Assembly: GCA_963772955.1 (NCBI GenBank)
Contig: CAVYZF010000019.1
Coordinates: forward strand, 124,001 to 188,000
Direction of reading: 5' to 3'
Origin: Gp6-AA40 sp963772955
Lineage (GTDB): Bacteria > Acidobacteriota > Vicinamibacteria > Vicinamibacterales > UBA2999
DNA: 64,000 nt
In this document: positions 7,304 through 15,644 of the stretch, piece after piece
Position numbering within the stretch: position 1 is the first letter of the stretch
How the letters are laid out: each line of letters starts with the position of its first letter
Notes under the pieces: generated by a model
What the model saw: only the letters and a program-made list of their open reading frames with translations
What the model was told of the DNA's origin: nothing
The model's database searches: none
Program-made: the position numbers and the translations under genes

Positions 7304-8809
7304 TTACGGCTTCTTGCACACGAAGGAGTCTGCTGCATCGAGGCTCCCCGCGCCTGTGTAGGTGGCGATCTCCGGATGCGGACACAACGGGCGTCTGCGA
7401 TCGACAGCGGCGCCCGTCAGGTGTTCGGCGACGATCTGCTTCGGCGCCTCGCCTTTTTCAACCCATCGTTCGATCACACCCATCCGGTCGAAGCTGTCAG
7501 GACCCACGCCGCCGCGACAGTGCGTCATGCCCGGCATCATGAACAGTCGAATCGAGTCGGCGGACGATTTCGTCGCACCGACGACGGCCTGATAGTAGTT
7601 GACGCTGTTCATGGGCGCGACCAGCTGGTCGTTCCACCCGTGATACATGAGCACCTTCCCGCCGCGTGCGAAGAACGGCTGAAGGTTCGGATCGGTTGCA
7701 TCGATCACCTGGCTCGCAGCTTTCTCGGCACGCGCGACGTCGCGATCGAAGTCGAGCGTCCGGAAGTCCCACGTAGGATCGTTGGCGACGACGAACTGAA
7801 AGAACTCGACGGCTTCGCGCACCGGCTCGGGCCCCGCAAGACCTGCCCATCCCATTTCGCTCCCTGGCTGCAGCGCAGGAAAGATCTCTTTCCCGGTCCG
7901 AGGATTCGTCGCCGGCGTGTAGATCTGCTTCGCTGCAGCAACCTGCGGCGCGGTCAGACACGACATCTCGTCGTCGGCCTTGCACTGCAGTGCCGACGGA
8001 TCGAAGCGGCAACGATCCGGTGACGTCAGCAACCCGTCCTTCGCACCATCGTCTGCGTCGCACTTTGCGAGGGCGGCGTCGTTGATCGTTTTGTACTTCG
8101 CTGGCGGGATATAGCTCGCCTCGTCCTTGTGCACAGCCTGCGCGACCCACAGCTCCCAGATCATCTGGTGCACGCGCGCATTCACCGGCGCGCCCGCGAT
8201 GATGCCGTCATAGTCGGCCGGATAGCGCTGCGCTTCCATCAGACCCTGACGTCCGCCCGTTGAGCAGCCGTTCCAGTATGCGTACTGCTGTGCGGAGCCG
8301 TAGAACGCGCGAATGAATGCCTTGGCTGCCACGGTCATTTCGTGGACGGCGCGATAGCCGTAGTCAACCAGACGCTCGGGATGCCCGGGCACGAAGCTCG
8401 CCGTGTTGCCGACGTGCCCCGTGTCGGTGCCCGCAGTCGCGTAACCGCCCGTGACCGCCTGCGCCATCGCCGCATACGGAATCACTCCTGCCCACGCACC
8501 ATTGCCCACCGACTGAAGCTTGCGATTCCAGCCGCTCATCGGCAGCCAGAACTCAGTCTTGATGTCGGAGTCTGGAGTCGGCTTGAGCGTGACGGCGACC
8601 CGGCAGAACGCCGGGAGGTTCGCGATCGTCGCATTGGGGTTGGTCACACCCGGCGGCGTGAAGCTGCCGGTGACGACAGCAGCACTGGTGACGATGGTGT
8701 TGGCGACGGACAGCGATTTCAAGCCGTCGCACGACTGCGGCGTCTGTGCGTACAGTGGAGTCGCACACAGGAACACGGCGAGCGCGGGCCAGCTATTACG
8801 AGTGGTCAT
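7304..8809 (-). CDS. Secreted tannase/feruloyl esterase family protein
   Basis: A 501-residue exported protein (signal peptide ending ATPLYAQ). It has the tannase-family alpha/beta hydrolase core: the nucleophile Ser183 in NGCSTGGRQ, followed by RYPADYDGIIAGAP; the acid region MYHGWNDQLV; and the catalytic His in PGMTHCRGG. Paired cysteines next to the Ser and His (Cys182 and the Cys after His) are the CS-D-HC feature of this family, in which a disulfide brings the triad together. Substrates in the family include galloyl, feruloyl and MHET-type aromatic esters; the specific one cannot be read here. A second paralogue is at 57920-59455. Confidence 0.88.
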   Translation of the reverse strand: MTTRNSWPALAVFLCATPLYAQTPQSCDGLKSLSVANTIVTSAAVVTGSFTPPGVTNPNATIANLPAFCRVAVTLKPTPDSDIKTEFWLPMSGWNRKLQSVGNGAWAGVIPYAAMAQAVTGGYATAGTDTGHVGNTASFVPGHPERLVDYGYRAVHEMTVAAKAFIRAFYGSAQQYAYWNGCSTGGRQGLMEAQRYPADYDGIIAGAPVNARVHQMIWELWVAQAVHKDEASYIPPAKYKTINDAALAKCDADDGAKDGLLTSPDRCRFDPSALQCKADDEMSCLTAPQVAAAKQIYTPATNPRTGKEIFPALQPGSEMGWAGLAGPEPVREAVEFFQFVVANDPTWDFRTLDFDRDVARAEKAASQVIDATDPNLQPFFARGGKVLMYHGWNDQLVAPMNSVNYYQAVVGATKSSADSIRLFMMPGMTHCRGGVGPDSFDRMGVIERWVEKGEAPKQIVAEHLTGAAVDRRRPLCPHPEIATYTGAGSLDAADSFVCKKP

Positions 8810-8844
8810 GGATGGTCCCAGCCTTGAACCATGAACTCTAACAA

Positions 8845-8879
8845 AGACCGGAGACTGAGGACAGGAGACCGGAGACGAA
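8845..8879. repeat. 7-bp tandem repeat tract (GGAGACC type)
   Basis: Five consecutive heptamers in register: agaccgg, agactga, ggacagg, agaccgg, agacgaa. The tract lies between the divergent starts/ends of the tannase and the methyltransferase and abuts the methyltransferase stop. It is one of several heptamer tracts in the window; this one has no facing inverted copy. Confidence 0.6.
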
Positions 8880-9734
8880 TCAAGGGGGGAATCCGACTGA
8901 CAACTTCACGGCGGCGTATTCAGGATGGATCGTGCCGTCGGCCGCGCGAACGACGAGCGGAGGCTCGACCCAGGTGCGCTCGCGAACGGCGGGTGGCAGA
9001 TCGATTGCGCGCATCATCAGGAACAGTCCCACGAGCGGCGGTTCGCCTTCGCGGAACACGACGGGGCGCCGCCTGACGATGGCCGCATCCGCGGCGCGCG
9101 CGGCGACGTCGAGACGCGGACGCTGATCCTCGGGGAACACGCAGGCGAAGACACCGCCCGCCGTGAGATGTGCGACGGCGACGCGCGCGTAGTCAGAGAT
9201 GTCGCCGCGCAGCTCGAAGCGGCACGCGACCTTCTGCGGGTGGTCGCCTTCGATTCCAGTCCCGGGAGGGAAGTACGGTGGGCTGCCGAGCACGAGATCG
9301 AACGTTTCGCTCGCGCCGAGCGCGTCGGCATCACGAAAGTCCGCGCGTCGAATCTCATACCTCGAGCCGAGTCCGTTATACGCGGCCGACTTGCGCGCCA
9401 GTCGAACGCTGTCGTCCTGCGCTTCGATCGTGACAAAGGACGCGCCGGGCAGACGCCACGCCGCGATCATGCCGACCGAGCCGATCCCCGATCCGAGGTC
9501 GAGCACGCGTGAGGCCGCCGGCGCCCAGCTCGTCCCGTACCACGCCGTGAGGACGTCATCGGTCGAGAAGCGGTGGCCAGCGCGCAGTTGGAAGATTCGA
9601 AAGTGGCCGCTGATGGCGTCGAGCGTCTCATCTGGCGGCACCACCGGCGGTGAGAGTGCACCAGGCGGAATCGGCCCCGGCTTCGCCCAGCCTTTGAAAT
9701 GACTCTCGGTCAACTCCCACTCTCCAACTCTCAA
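8880..9734 (-). CDS. TrmN6-like N6-adenine methyltransferase (tRNA1-type)
   Basis: A 284-residue class I methyltransferase. SAM-binding motif I is VLDLGSGIGSVG, the acidic end of strand 2 is TIEAQ, and motif IV is LGSPPYFPPG, the (N/S)PPY signature of N6-adenine methylases. The long N-terminus including FRIFQLRAGHRFSTDDVLTAW matches the TrmN6/YfiC group, which methylates A37 of tRNA1(Val) in E. coli. The C-terminal half is variable. It lies divergent from the E1 dehydrogenase gene with a 16-base gap. Family certain, substrate inferred. Confidence 0.8.
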   Translation of the reverse strand: MRVGEWELTESHFKGWAKPGPIPPGALSPPVVPPDETLDAISGHFRIFQLRAGHRFSTDDVLTAWYGTSWAPAASRVLDLGSGIGSVGMIAAWRLPGASFVTIEAQDDSVRLARKSAAYNGLGSRYEIRRADFRDADALGASETFDLVLGSPPYFPPGTGIEGDHPQKVACRFELRGDISDYARVAVAHLTAGGVFACVFPEDQRPRLDVAARAADAAIVRRRPVVFREGEPPLVGLFLMMRAIDLPPAVRERTWVEPPLVVRAADGTIHPEYAAVKLSVGFPP

Positions 9735-9750
9735 GGTACCATCTCATTCG

Positions 9751-12204
9751 ATGGCGATGCTCGCAGAGCGCCTGTTGTCGTTCGTGGTCGAGCGATATCC
9801 GTTCGCGCTGCCGGCAGTGCGTCGTGCGCTCGAGTCCTGCGACCTCTCGCGCGCCATCGATCAACAGTCGATCGAAGACATCCGGCCGATCTTCTGCCGC
9901 GCGCTTGCGAAGGGCTTCGGCGAGTTCTCAGTCAACACACTCCCCGAAACGACGCCAGGCGTGACAGCGGCCGCGCGGCTGGAGTGTGCGCGCGACGAGC
10001 TCGTCGCAGCGTGCGACGGCTTTCTGATCCGCGAAGCGATCGCTGCGTCACTGACCGCGGATGAGCGGCGCGAAATCCTGCGCGGAATGATTCTGACTCG
10101 CGCCCTCGACAATCGCCTCAAGCAGTTTTTTCTCAGCGGCGAGATCAGGTATGGGGAGGTTCCGTTTCAGGGGAAGGGATTCAGGTCGCTCGGACAGGAA
10201 GCGATCTACGCGGCCGGCATCCGTCTGAAACGCGGTCCGCGTTTCCGTGACGACCGCCTCGGCTGGCAGGGCGACATCGTCGGCCCGATCATCCGCGACC
10301 TCGGCGTCGCGCTGGCGATGCGGCCCGAACCCGCCACGGTTCGAATGGTACTCAACGCGCAGATGGCCAAAGCCGGTCTGCCGATGGACGGACGCGATCT
10401 GCACATCGGCGACTGGGAATGGGGGATCCTGCCGGCCACGGCGCCGCTGTCGATCAGCACGCTGTCCATTGCGGGCGTCGCCATGGCGTTTGCGCGCGAA
10501 GCCAAGGGACGCGTCGCGCTGTCGTTCATTGGCGAGGGCGGCTCGTCGCTCGGTGAGTGGCACGAGGCCATCAACCTGTGCGCGGCGCGACGGCTGCCAG
10601 CGATCTTCTGCATCGAGAACAACCAGACGGCGCTTTCGACAGCCGTCTCGGAGCAGTCCGCGGCTCGCGTGTTTGCCGACAAGGCCGCCGGCTATGGCAT
10701 TGCCGGCATCACGATCGATGGCACCGACCCGGACCAGGTCGCCGCGGCGTTCACCTGGGCGGCGGATCGCGCGCGCGCTGGTGCCGGCCCCGCGCTCATC
10801 GAGCTGGTGTCGATGAGGATGTCCGGACACGCCCACCATGACGACATGTTGTTTCTCGGCAAGGAGCCACCCATCGGATGGGACTATCCGAAGCTGTCGC
10901 CCGGTGCATACGCCGATGCCGGCCTGTTCTCGTTCTGGGCCGCGAAGGATCCAATCACCGCTTATGCGCAACGACTCGAAGCGGCGGGGATCATCGTGGC
11001 CGCCACCGTCGATCGCTTCAAGCAGGAGGCGTACGAGCTCGTCGAGCACGAGGCGCGCGCGGTGATCGATGCGCCGTGGCCAGAGCCGGCCGGCGCAGGT
11101 ACGCGCGTCTATGCAGGCGATGCCATCCAGCGGCGCGTCGATCCGCTCGAATCTGAGTCCAGGCTTGCGATCGATCTGAATCCGAGTCTGCCACCTGAAG
11201 ATCCAGGACTCGCTTTCGATCGCACAGGTCACACGTTCCTGGACGCCATCGCCCTCGGCATCGCCGACGCGTTGCGAGTCGATCCGCGAGTCTTCGTGTA
11301 CGGCGAGGACGTCGGCGGCAAGTACGGCAACTCGTTCCTGCTGCTCCGCCCGCTGCTCGAGGAATTTGCTGAACGCATCATCAACTCGACGCTCGCCGAA
11401 GGCGGTGTGCTCGGTGTTTGCGTCGGCGCGGCGCTCGCCGGTCAACGGCCGATCGGCGAGATGCAGTTCAACGACTTCGTGGCCAGTGGGTTCAACCAGC
11501 TCGTGAACAACGCGGCCAAGATCAGATACCGGTGGGGTGGCTCCGTCCCGATGGTGGTCCGGATGCCGTGGGGCGGCCTGCGCCATGCCGGGCCCTATCA
11601 CTCGCAGAACACCGAGGCGTGGTTCTATCGGACACCAGGTCTCAAGATCGTCGTGCCCTCGACGCCCGAGGACGCGCGGGCGTTGCTGGCAGCCGCTGTC
11701 GCCGATCCCGATCCCGTGCTCTTCTACGAGCACATCGCGCTCTATCGCGATCCGTCGATCAAGCAAGCGCTACCTGCGTCGCCTCCGGCACCGCTCGCAC
11801 TTGGAAAGGCGGCGCTTCGTCGCGCGGGCGACGACCTGGCGATCATCTCGTACGGCGCCTACGTCCACGTGGCGTTGCGAGCCGCGGCAACGCTCGCTGT
11901 CGAAGGCATCGCGGCGAGCGTCCTCGACCTCCGCACGCTCTCGCCGCTCGATCGTCAGGCGGTCCTGGCCGTCGCTCGTCACTGTTCGCGGGTGCTGATC
12001 GTGCACGAAGACACGCGCACGGGCAGCGTCGGCGAAAGCATCGCCGCATTCATTCAGGAGGAGGCCTTCGAGTCGCTCGATGCCCCCGTGCGGATCGTCG
12101 GCTCCCTCGATACGCCCGTTCCCTACTCGCCACCGCTCGAGGAGTACTTCCTTCCTTCGCAGCAGGAGATCGAAGCTGCTGCACGTCGTTTGCTCGCATA
12201 CTGA
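9751..12204 (+). CDS. Fused E1 alpha-beta subunit of a 2-oxoacid dehydrogenase (branched-chain type)
   Basis: An 817-residue thiamine-diphosphate enzyme with both E1 chains in one polypeptide. The alpha part (about 110-440) carries the ThDP motif from GEGGSSLGEWHEA to ENN; the beta part (about 490-817) carries VYGEDVGGKYG, GMRFNDF-like GEMQFNDFVASG, and VPYSPPLEEYFLP. An N-terminal extension of about 100 residues precedes the alpha domain. The enzyme decarboxylates a 2-oxoacid and transfers the acyl group to lipoyl-E2. The most likely partners in the window are the E2 at 22136 and E3 at 23478, but they are 10 kb away. Branched-chain 2-oxoisovalerate specificity is the usual annotation for this fused type; pyruvate cannot be excluded. 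Confidence 0.88.
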   Translation: MAMLAERLLSFVVERYPFALPAVRRALESCDLSRAIDQQSIEDIRPIFCRALAKGFGEFSVNTLPETTPGVTAAARLECARDELVAACDGFLIREAIAASLTADERREILRGMILTRALDNRLKQFFLSGEIRYGEVPFQGKGFRSLGQEAIYAAGIRLKRGPRFRDDRLGWQGDIVGPIIRDLGVALAMRPEPATVRMVLNAQMAKAGLPMDGRDLHIGDWEWGILPATAPLSISTLSIAGVAMAFAREAKGRVALSFIGEGGSSLGEWHEAINLCAARRLPAIFCIENNQTALSTAVSEQSAARVFADKAAGYGIAGITIDGTDPDQVAAAFTWAADRARAGAGPALIELVSMRMSGHAHHDDMLFLGKEPPIGWDYPKLSPGAYADAGLFSFWAAKDPITAYAQRLEAAGIIVAATVDRFKQEAYELVEHEARAVIDAPWPEPAGAGTRVYAGDAIQRRVDPLESESRLAIDLNPSLPPEDPGLAFDRTGHTFLDAIALGIADALRVDPRVFVYGEDVGGKYGNSFLLLRPLLEEFAERIINSTLAEGGVLGVCVGAALAGQRPIGEMQFNDFVASGFNQLVNNAAKIRYRWGGSVPMVVRMPWGGLRHAGPYHSQNTEAWFYRTPGLKIVVPSTPEDARALLAAAVADPDPVLFYEHIALYRDPSIKQALPASPPAPLALGKAALRRAGDDLAIISYGAYVHVALRAAATLAVEGIAASVLDLRTLSPLDRQAVLAVARHCSRVLIVHEDTRTGSVGESIAAFIQEEAFESLDAPVRIVGSLDTPVPYSPPLEEYFLPSQQEIEAAARRLLAY

Positions 12205-12253
12205 TCGCGGAGCCTCGGCGTCTCTCTGATCGCGGTAAGATGCTCACGCACGC

Positions 12254-12553
12254 ATGTGGATCCTCAAGACGATCACAGAAGACATTCCTGAACGAACCTT
12301 CCGAATTCTCTCCGGCGGCATTCGCACCATCGGCCGTTCAACGGGCGCCGACTTCATCGTCGATGTCGCGCTCGTATCGCGAGTGCATTGCCGGTTGTCG
12401 GCGCTGCCGACCGGCGAGCTCGAAGTGCGCGACCTCGATAGCACCAACGGTACATACGTCAATGGCGCGCGGGTCGAGACGGCACGTCTCGCATCCGGCG
12501 ATAAGTTGCGGGTCGGGCGCGTCGAGCTCGTCGCCACGCAAGAAGTGGATTAA
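12254..12553 (+). CDS. FHA-domain protein
   Basis: A 99-residue single FHA domain. The phosphothreonine-binding motifs are present: TIGRSTGADF, the SRVHCRL strand with conserved Ser and His, and LDSTNGTYVNG. FHA domains bind pThr peptides, often products of Ser/Thr kinases. The only kinase-like gene nearby (13579) appears catalytically dead. A TAAGAT -10-like hexamer lies at 12236-12241. The stop overlaps the stop of the converging MBL gene. Confidence 0.9.
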   Translation: MWILKTITEDIPERTFRILSGGIRTIGRSTGADFIVDVALVSRVHCRLSALPTGELEVRDLDSTNGTYVNGARVETARLASGDKLRVGRVELVATQEVD

Positions 12554-13203
12554 GTCCGGGCCAGATACTCCAGCACGAATGGATTCGTCGTTCGCTCGCG
12601 CGCGATCGTCGTGTCGGATCCATGACCGGGGTGAACGACGGCCTCGTCGCCAAGAGGAAAAAGAACCTTGGTGATCGACCGCATCAGCACCTCGTAGTCG
12701 CCGCCTGGAAGATCCGTTCGTCCGATCGAACCCGCAAACAGCGTGTCACCCACGAACAGGTCCGTCGCCTTCTGCCCGCTGCGACCGATCTGAAGGCAGA
12801 CGCCACCGGGACAGTGCCCGGGTGTGTGGTGCACCTGGACAACGTAGTCGCCAAAGGTGATCGGATTCCCGTCGTAGTAGGTATCGACGGGCGGTGGCTG
12901 CCTGACTTTGAAGCCGAACATCGCGCCCTGCTCGACCGCGCCCTCATAGAGGAACAAGTCTTCCTTGTGCAGGTAGACCGGCGCGCTGTATTCGTCCTTG
13001 ATGCGTCCAACACCGGTGATGTGGTCGATGTGCGCGTGCGTGAGCAGGATCAATCGGACGTCGACGTCCAGGTCTCGAACGGCGGCCACGAGCTCATCGG
13101 CCTCGTCACCGGGATCGATGATGGCTGCCTCGCGCGTGCGCTCGCAGCCGACGATGAAGCCGTTCTTGTAGAAGGGAGCGACTGCGCGGACTTCGAGGAT
13201 CAT
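12550..13203 (-). CDS. MBL-fold hydrolase, glyoxalase II-like
   Basis: A 217-residue metallo-beta-lactamase fold protein with all metal-binding motifs: THAHIDH (HxHxDH), HTPGHCPGG, GDTLF and HPGHG. The length and the order match the YcbL/glyoxalase-II-like group, which hydrolyses thioesters such as S-lactoylglutathione or persulfide relatives. No C-terminal glyoxalase II substrate domain is present, so the substrate is uncertain. It shares no intergenic space with the FHA gene (convergent overlap of 4 bases) and is divergent from the small receiver-like gene. Confidence 0.88.
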   Translation of the reverse strand: MILEVRAVAPFYKNGFIVGCERTREAAIIDPGDEADELVAAVRDLDVDVRLILLTHAHIDHITGVGRIKDEYSAPVYLHKEDLFLYEGAVEQGAMFGFKVRQPPPVDTYYDGNPITFGDYVVQVHHTPGHCPGGVCLQIGRSGQKATDLFVGDTLFAGSIGRTDLPGGDYEVLMRSITKVLFPLGDEAVVHPGHGSDTTIARERTTNPFVLEYLART

Positions 13204-13208
13204 GCGCG

Positions 13209-13214
13209 TACAAT
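13209..13214 (+). promoter_or_regulatory. Probable -10 box of a leaderless gene
   Basis: TACAAT lies nine bases before the ATG at 13224, and no Shine-Dalgarno is visible. Transcription would start within a few bases of the start codon. No clear -35 element. Confidence 0.4.
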
Positions 13215-13223
13215 CCTATCAAC

Positions 13224-13574
13224 ATGATTGTGTGCGTCGTGGAAGACCTGATCTTCTCGATCAAGATCTCGACCGCCGCCAAACATCTCGGCGTCGACAT
13301 GTATTTCGAGCGATCGAAGGACAAGGTTCTGCAGACGGTCCGCGACAAGCAGCCGTCGCTCGTGATCTTCGATCTCAACAGTGGGAAGCTGGCTCCAATC
13401 GAGATGGTTGCCGCGATGAAAGGGGAGCCCGCGCTCTCCTCGATCCGTACGCTCGGCTACGTGTCCCACGTGGACTCGGACACGATCGACCGGGCACGGA
13501 GCGCCGGAATCGATCAGGTCCTGGCCCGATCGGCGTTCTCGGAGAAGCTGGGCGAAATCCTGACGAGCGCCTGA
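13224..13574 (+). CDS. Receiver-like single-domain protein
   Basis: A 116-residue CheY-like fold: VCVVEDLIFS in place of the acidic pair (one acidic residue lost), LVIFDLNSG with a putative phosphoacceptor Asp, and VLARSAF where the conserved Lys would be (now Arg). There is no output domain. Loss of the Lys and of the standard PG loop suggests it does not work as a normal phosphorylated receiver. It has a near-leaderless start. It sits next to the pseudokinase and FHA genes, which may be chance. Confidence 0.65.
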   Translation: MIVCVVEDLIFSIKISTAAKHLGVDMYFERSKDKVLQTVRDKQPSLVIFDLNSGKLAPIEMVAAMKGEPALSSIRTLGYVSHVDSDTIDRARSAGIDQVLARSAFSEKLGEILTSA

Positions 13575-13578
13575 GCGA

Positions 13579-14484
13579 TCACCGCGACAACCACCACGCC
13601 AGCGCTGCGGCCAGGATTAACATGCCGCCGGCCATGGCCGCCACACGCCCCATGCTCGTTGATTGCGTCTGAGCGAGCTCCTCTTCCTCTCCGGCAACAC
13701 CAAGCGCATCGAGCACGGCGATAGACCCGCGCAGCGCGCCGGCGAACGCCACGGCGCTCTGAAAGCGCGAGTCGGGATTCGGCGCGAGCGCCTTGAGCAC
13801 GATCTCGTCGAGCGCCTTCGGCACCTTCGGGTTGGACGCGCTGGGTGCCGATGCACCGCGATGCATCGGCCGGCGCGTCGTCAGGATTTCGTACAGAATC
13901 GCGCCGACCGAGTAGACGTCCGATCGGTCATCGGGCATCTCACCACGTGCCTCTTCCGGCGCCTCGTAGTCGATCAGGCGACCGTCGTTGCCGTCCCTGT
14001 CGAAACCGCTCTGCGACGCCAGCTCGAACGCCGGAACTTTCGCGCGGCCCTTCGCGCTGATGACGATGGAATCGGGGCTGAGACCGCCATGACCGAAGCC
14101 GTGCGCATGCGCGTCGGCAACGGCATCGGCAATCTGAATGGCGATCTCGACCGCGCGACGAACGTTCATCGGGCGACCAGCCGACTCAGCGCGAAGCGAC
14201 TGGCCTTTTTGAAACTCGAATGCCAGGTAGACGCGGTCGTCGTGTTCGCCGACGTCGAAGAGCACTGTCACATTCGGATGCGACAACGCGCTCAACCCGC
14301 GAGCGCCGGCGATCAGCTTCTGGCGATCGATAGTGAAATCGTCGGGCAGGAGTCGGACGGCAACCGTACGTCCGAGCTTCGTATCGCGGGCGCGAAAGAG
14401 ATCCCCGGGCCCCGACGGCTCGAGCCGTTCGAGCAGGTTGTAGTGGGCAATGACACCGATCGGCGCCGGCGCCGCTTCAGTCAC
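13579..14484 (-). CDS. Membrane-anchored Ser/Thr pseudokinase
   Basis: A 301-residue protein with a Hanks-type kinase fold and a C-terminal transmembrane helix (GGMLILAAALAWWLS). The fold is recognisable (YNLLERLEPSGPGDLFRARD, EILTTRRPMH, YEAPEE for the APE motif, DRSDVYSVGAILYE). All three catalytic motifs are changed: the VAIK Lys is Arg44 (VAVRLL), HRD is HGG (132-134) with LSPDS instead of LKPxN, and DFG is AFE (152-154). It is therefore predicted to be inactive. Kinase domain N-terminal and TM C-terminal gives a cytosolic domain. Its start overlaps the stop of the upstream small gene (ATGA), so the two are likely co-translated. Length is short because there is no extracellular sensor. 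Confidence 0.85.
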   Translation of the reverse strand: MTEAAPAPIGVIAHYNLLERLEPSGPGDLFRARDTKLGRTVAVRLLPDDFTIDRQKLIAGARGLSALSHPNVTVLFDVGEHDDRVYLAFEFQKGQSLRAESAGRPMNVRRAVEIAIQIADAVADAHAHGFGHGGLSPDSIVISAKGRAKVPAFELASQSGFDRDGNDGRLIDYEAPEEARGEMPDDRSDVYSVGAILYEILTTRRPMHRGASAPSASNPKVPKALDEIVLKALAPNPDSRFQSAVAFAGALRGSIAVLDALGVAGEEEELAQTQSTSMGRVAAMAGGMLILAAALAWWLSR

Positions 14485-14735
14485 GAGCGCTCGGCCTCGA
14501 TCACGCTCTGCAAGAGTTGCTTCGCGTCGCTAATCTGCTCCAGCACCATCGAGATGTCCATCGTCGGCTTACCGGGATGCCGGGCACTCTGGCAGTAGAC
14601 GCCGTGCTGTCCGACCATGGCGAGCGCGTCCGTCAACAGGTCCATCGCGACCGCAAGACGGCCGCGATCGCGGCCCATCATCGTCTCGTGCTTCTCGAGC
14701 TCGTCGTGGTGTTTGCTGAAGACTGAGTCCGGCAT
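14481..14735 (-). CDS. Small helical protein of unknown function, upstream of pseudokinase
   Basis: An 84-residue protein (MPDSVFSKHHDELEKHETM...), predicted mostly helical with charged N-terminus. I do not recognise the family. The start at 14735 is chosen because upstream codons are translated from the AT-rich heptamer repeat and are unlikely to be genuine. The last codons overlap the pseudokinase start, a strong sign that the two products work together. Confidence 0.6.
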   Translation of the reverse strand: MPDSVFSKHHDELEKHETMMGRDRGRLAVAMDLLTDALAMVGQHGVYCQSARHPGKPTMDISMVLEQISDAKQLLQSVIEAERS

Positions 14736-14737
14736 TG

Positions 14738-14899
14738 GTGATTTGGTGATTCTTGATCTTTGAATCGTCTTTGAATGTCGATTCTTGATTCGTGATTTAT
14801 TGGTGATTGCTGGACCAAGGCGTACGCCCAATCAAACAATCAACAATCGTCAATCAACAACGATTCATAAATCACAGATCAATACATCAACAATTGAAT
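14738..14899. repeat. Inverted pair of degenerate 7-bp repeat arrays (GATTNTT / AATCAAC)
   Basis: The left array (about 14738-14809) is built of units such as tgattcg, tgattta, ttggtga. The right array (about 14829-14899) has acaatca, acaatcg, tcaatca, acaacga, ttcataa, atcacag. The two face each other around a 20-base GC-rich spacer, so a transcript could fold into a long imperfect hairpin. The AT-rich composition contrasts with the surrounding genes. The same family occurs at about 47862-48009. It lies between converging/divergent ends of the small helical gene and the SDR gene. Confidence 0.75.
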
Positions 14900-14904
14900 C
14901 GCCG

Positions 14905-15624
14905 TCAGGATTTGCGTGCCGGTTGCGCGGGCCGGATTTCCACTCGGCTCGGGAGGCTCCGCGACGGGTGTGCGATGAGATCGACGATCACTTCCGCCAC
15001 ATCGTCTGGCATCAAGGCCCACTCGGACTTGGTGTTCGCCAGGCCGCCGAAACCAGTGTTCACCGAGCCGGGCAGGACGTATGCCACGCGAACACCGTCG
15101 TAACGGACCTCCTGCATCAACGCCTCGCTGAAGGAGTTCAACGCGGCCTTCGACGCGCAATAGGCGGCGCCGTTGACGAATGCGTTCTTGCTGGCCAGGC
15201 TGCTGATGTTGATGATCCAGCCGCCGCCGCGCGTCTTGAGATGAGGCAGCGCGGCATGACAGCAATAGAAGACGCCGCTCAGATTCGTATCGATGATGCG
15301 GTGCCACTCGTCGACGGCCATGTCGGCAACCGGGCGGAACACGCCGACGCCGGCGTTGTTGACCAGGATGTCGAGACCACCGAACTTCGCGACAGTCTGT
15401 GACAGTGCAGCCTCGACGTCGGCGTACTGACGAACGTCAGCACGAATGCCCAGCACGTTCTGGCCGAGCGCCGACACAGCGGAGTCGATGTGGCTCTGAT
15501 CCGTGCCAGTGATGGCGACCGACGCACCACTGGACGCGAGAGCTCGCGCCGTCGCCAATCCAATGCCGCGCGATCCACCCGTCACGAACGCAACCTTGCC
15601 TGAAAATGAAGTCATAAGAGTCAA
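14905..15624 (-). CDS. SDR-family short-chain dehydrogenase/reductase
   Basis: A 239-residue Rossmann protein with classical SDR motifs: GGSRGIG for NAD(P) binding, NNAG, the catalytic Ser in NISSLAS, and YCASK (Tyr-x3-Lys). An alternative start is the second ATG (15615). Substrate is not evident. It is divergent from the malate-dehydrogenase-like gene with 20 bases between them. The C-terminus ends close to the heptamer repeat. Confidence 0.9.
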   Translation of the reverse strand: MTLMTSFSGKVAFVTGGSRGIGLATARALASSGASVAITGTDQSHIDSAVSALGQNVLGIRADVRQYADVEAALSQTVAKFGGLDILVNNAGVGVFRPVADMAVDEWHRIIDTNLSGVFYCCHAALPHLKTRGGGWIINISSLASKNAFVNGAAYCASKAALNSFSEALMQEVRYDGVRVAYVLPGSVNTGFGGLANTKSEWALMPDDVAEVIVDLIAHPSRSLPSRVEIRPAQPARKS

Positions 15625-15644
15625 CTAGAATACTCCACTGACTC

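Noticed and set aside
10048..11766. Long minus-strand open frame (572 codons) inside the fused E1 gene
   Set aside because: Antisense shadow of a highly conserved gene in GC-rich DNA; translation is Arg/His/Gly-rich without domain motifs.
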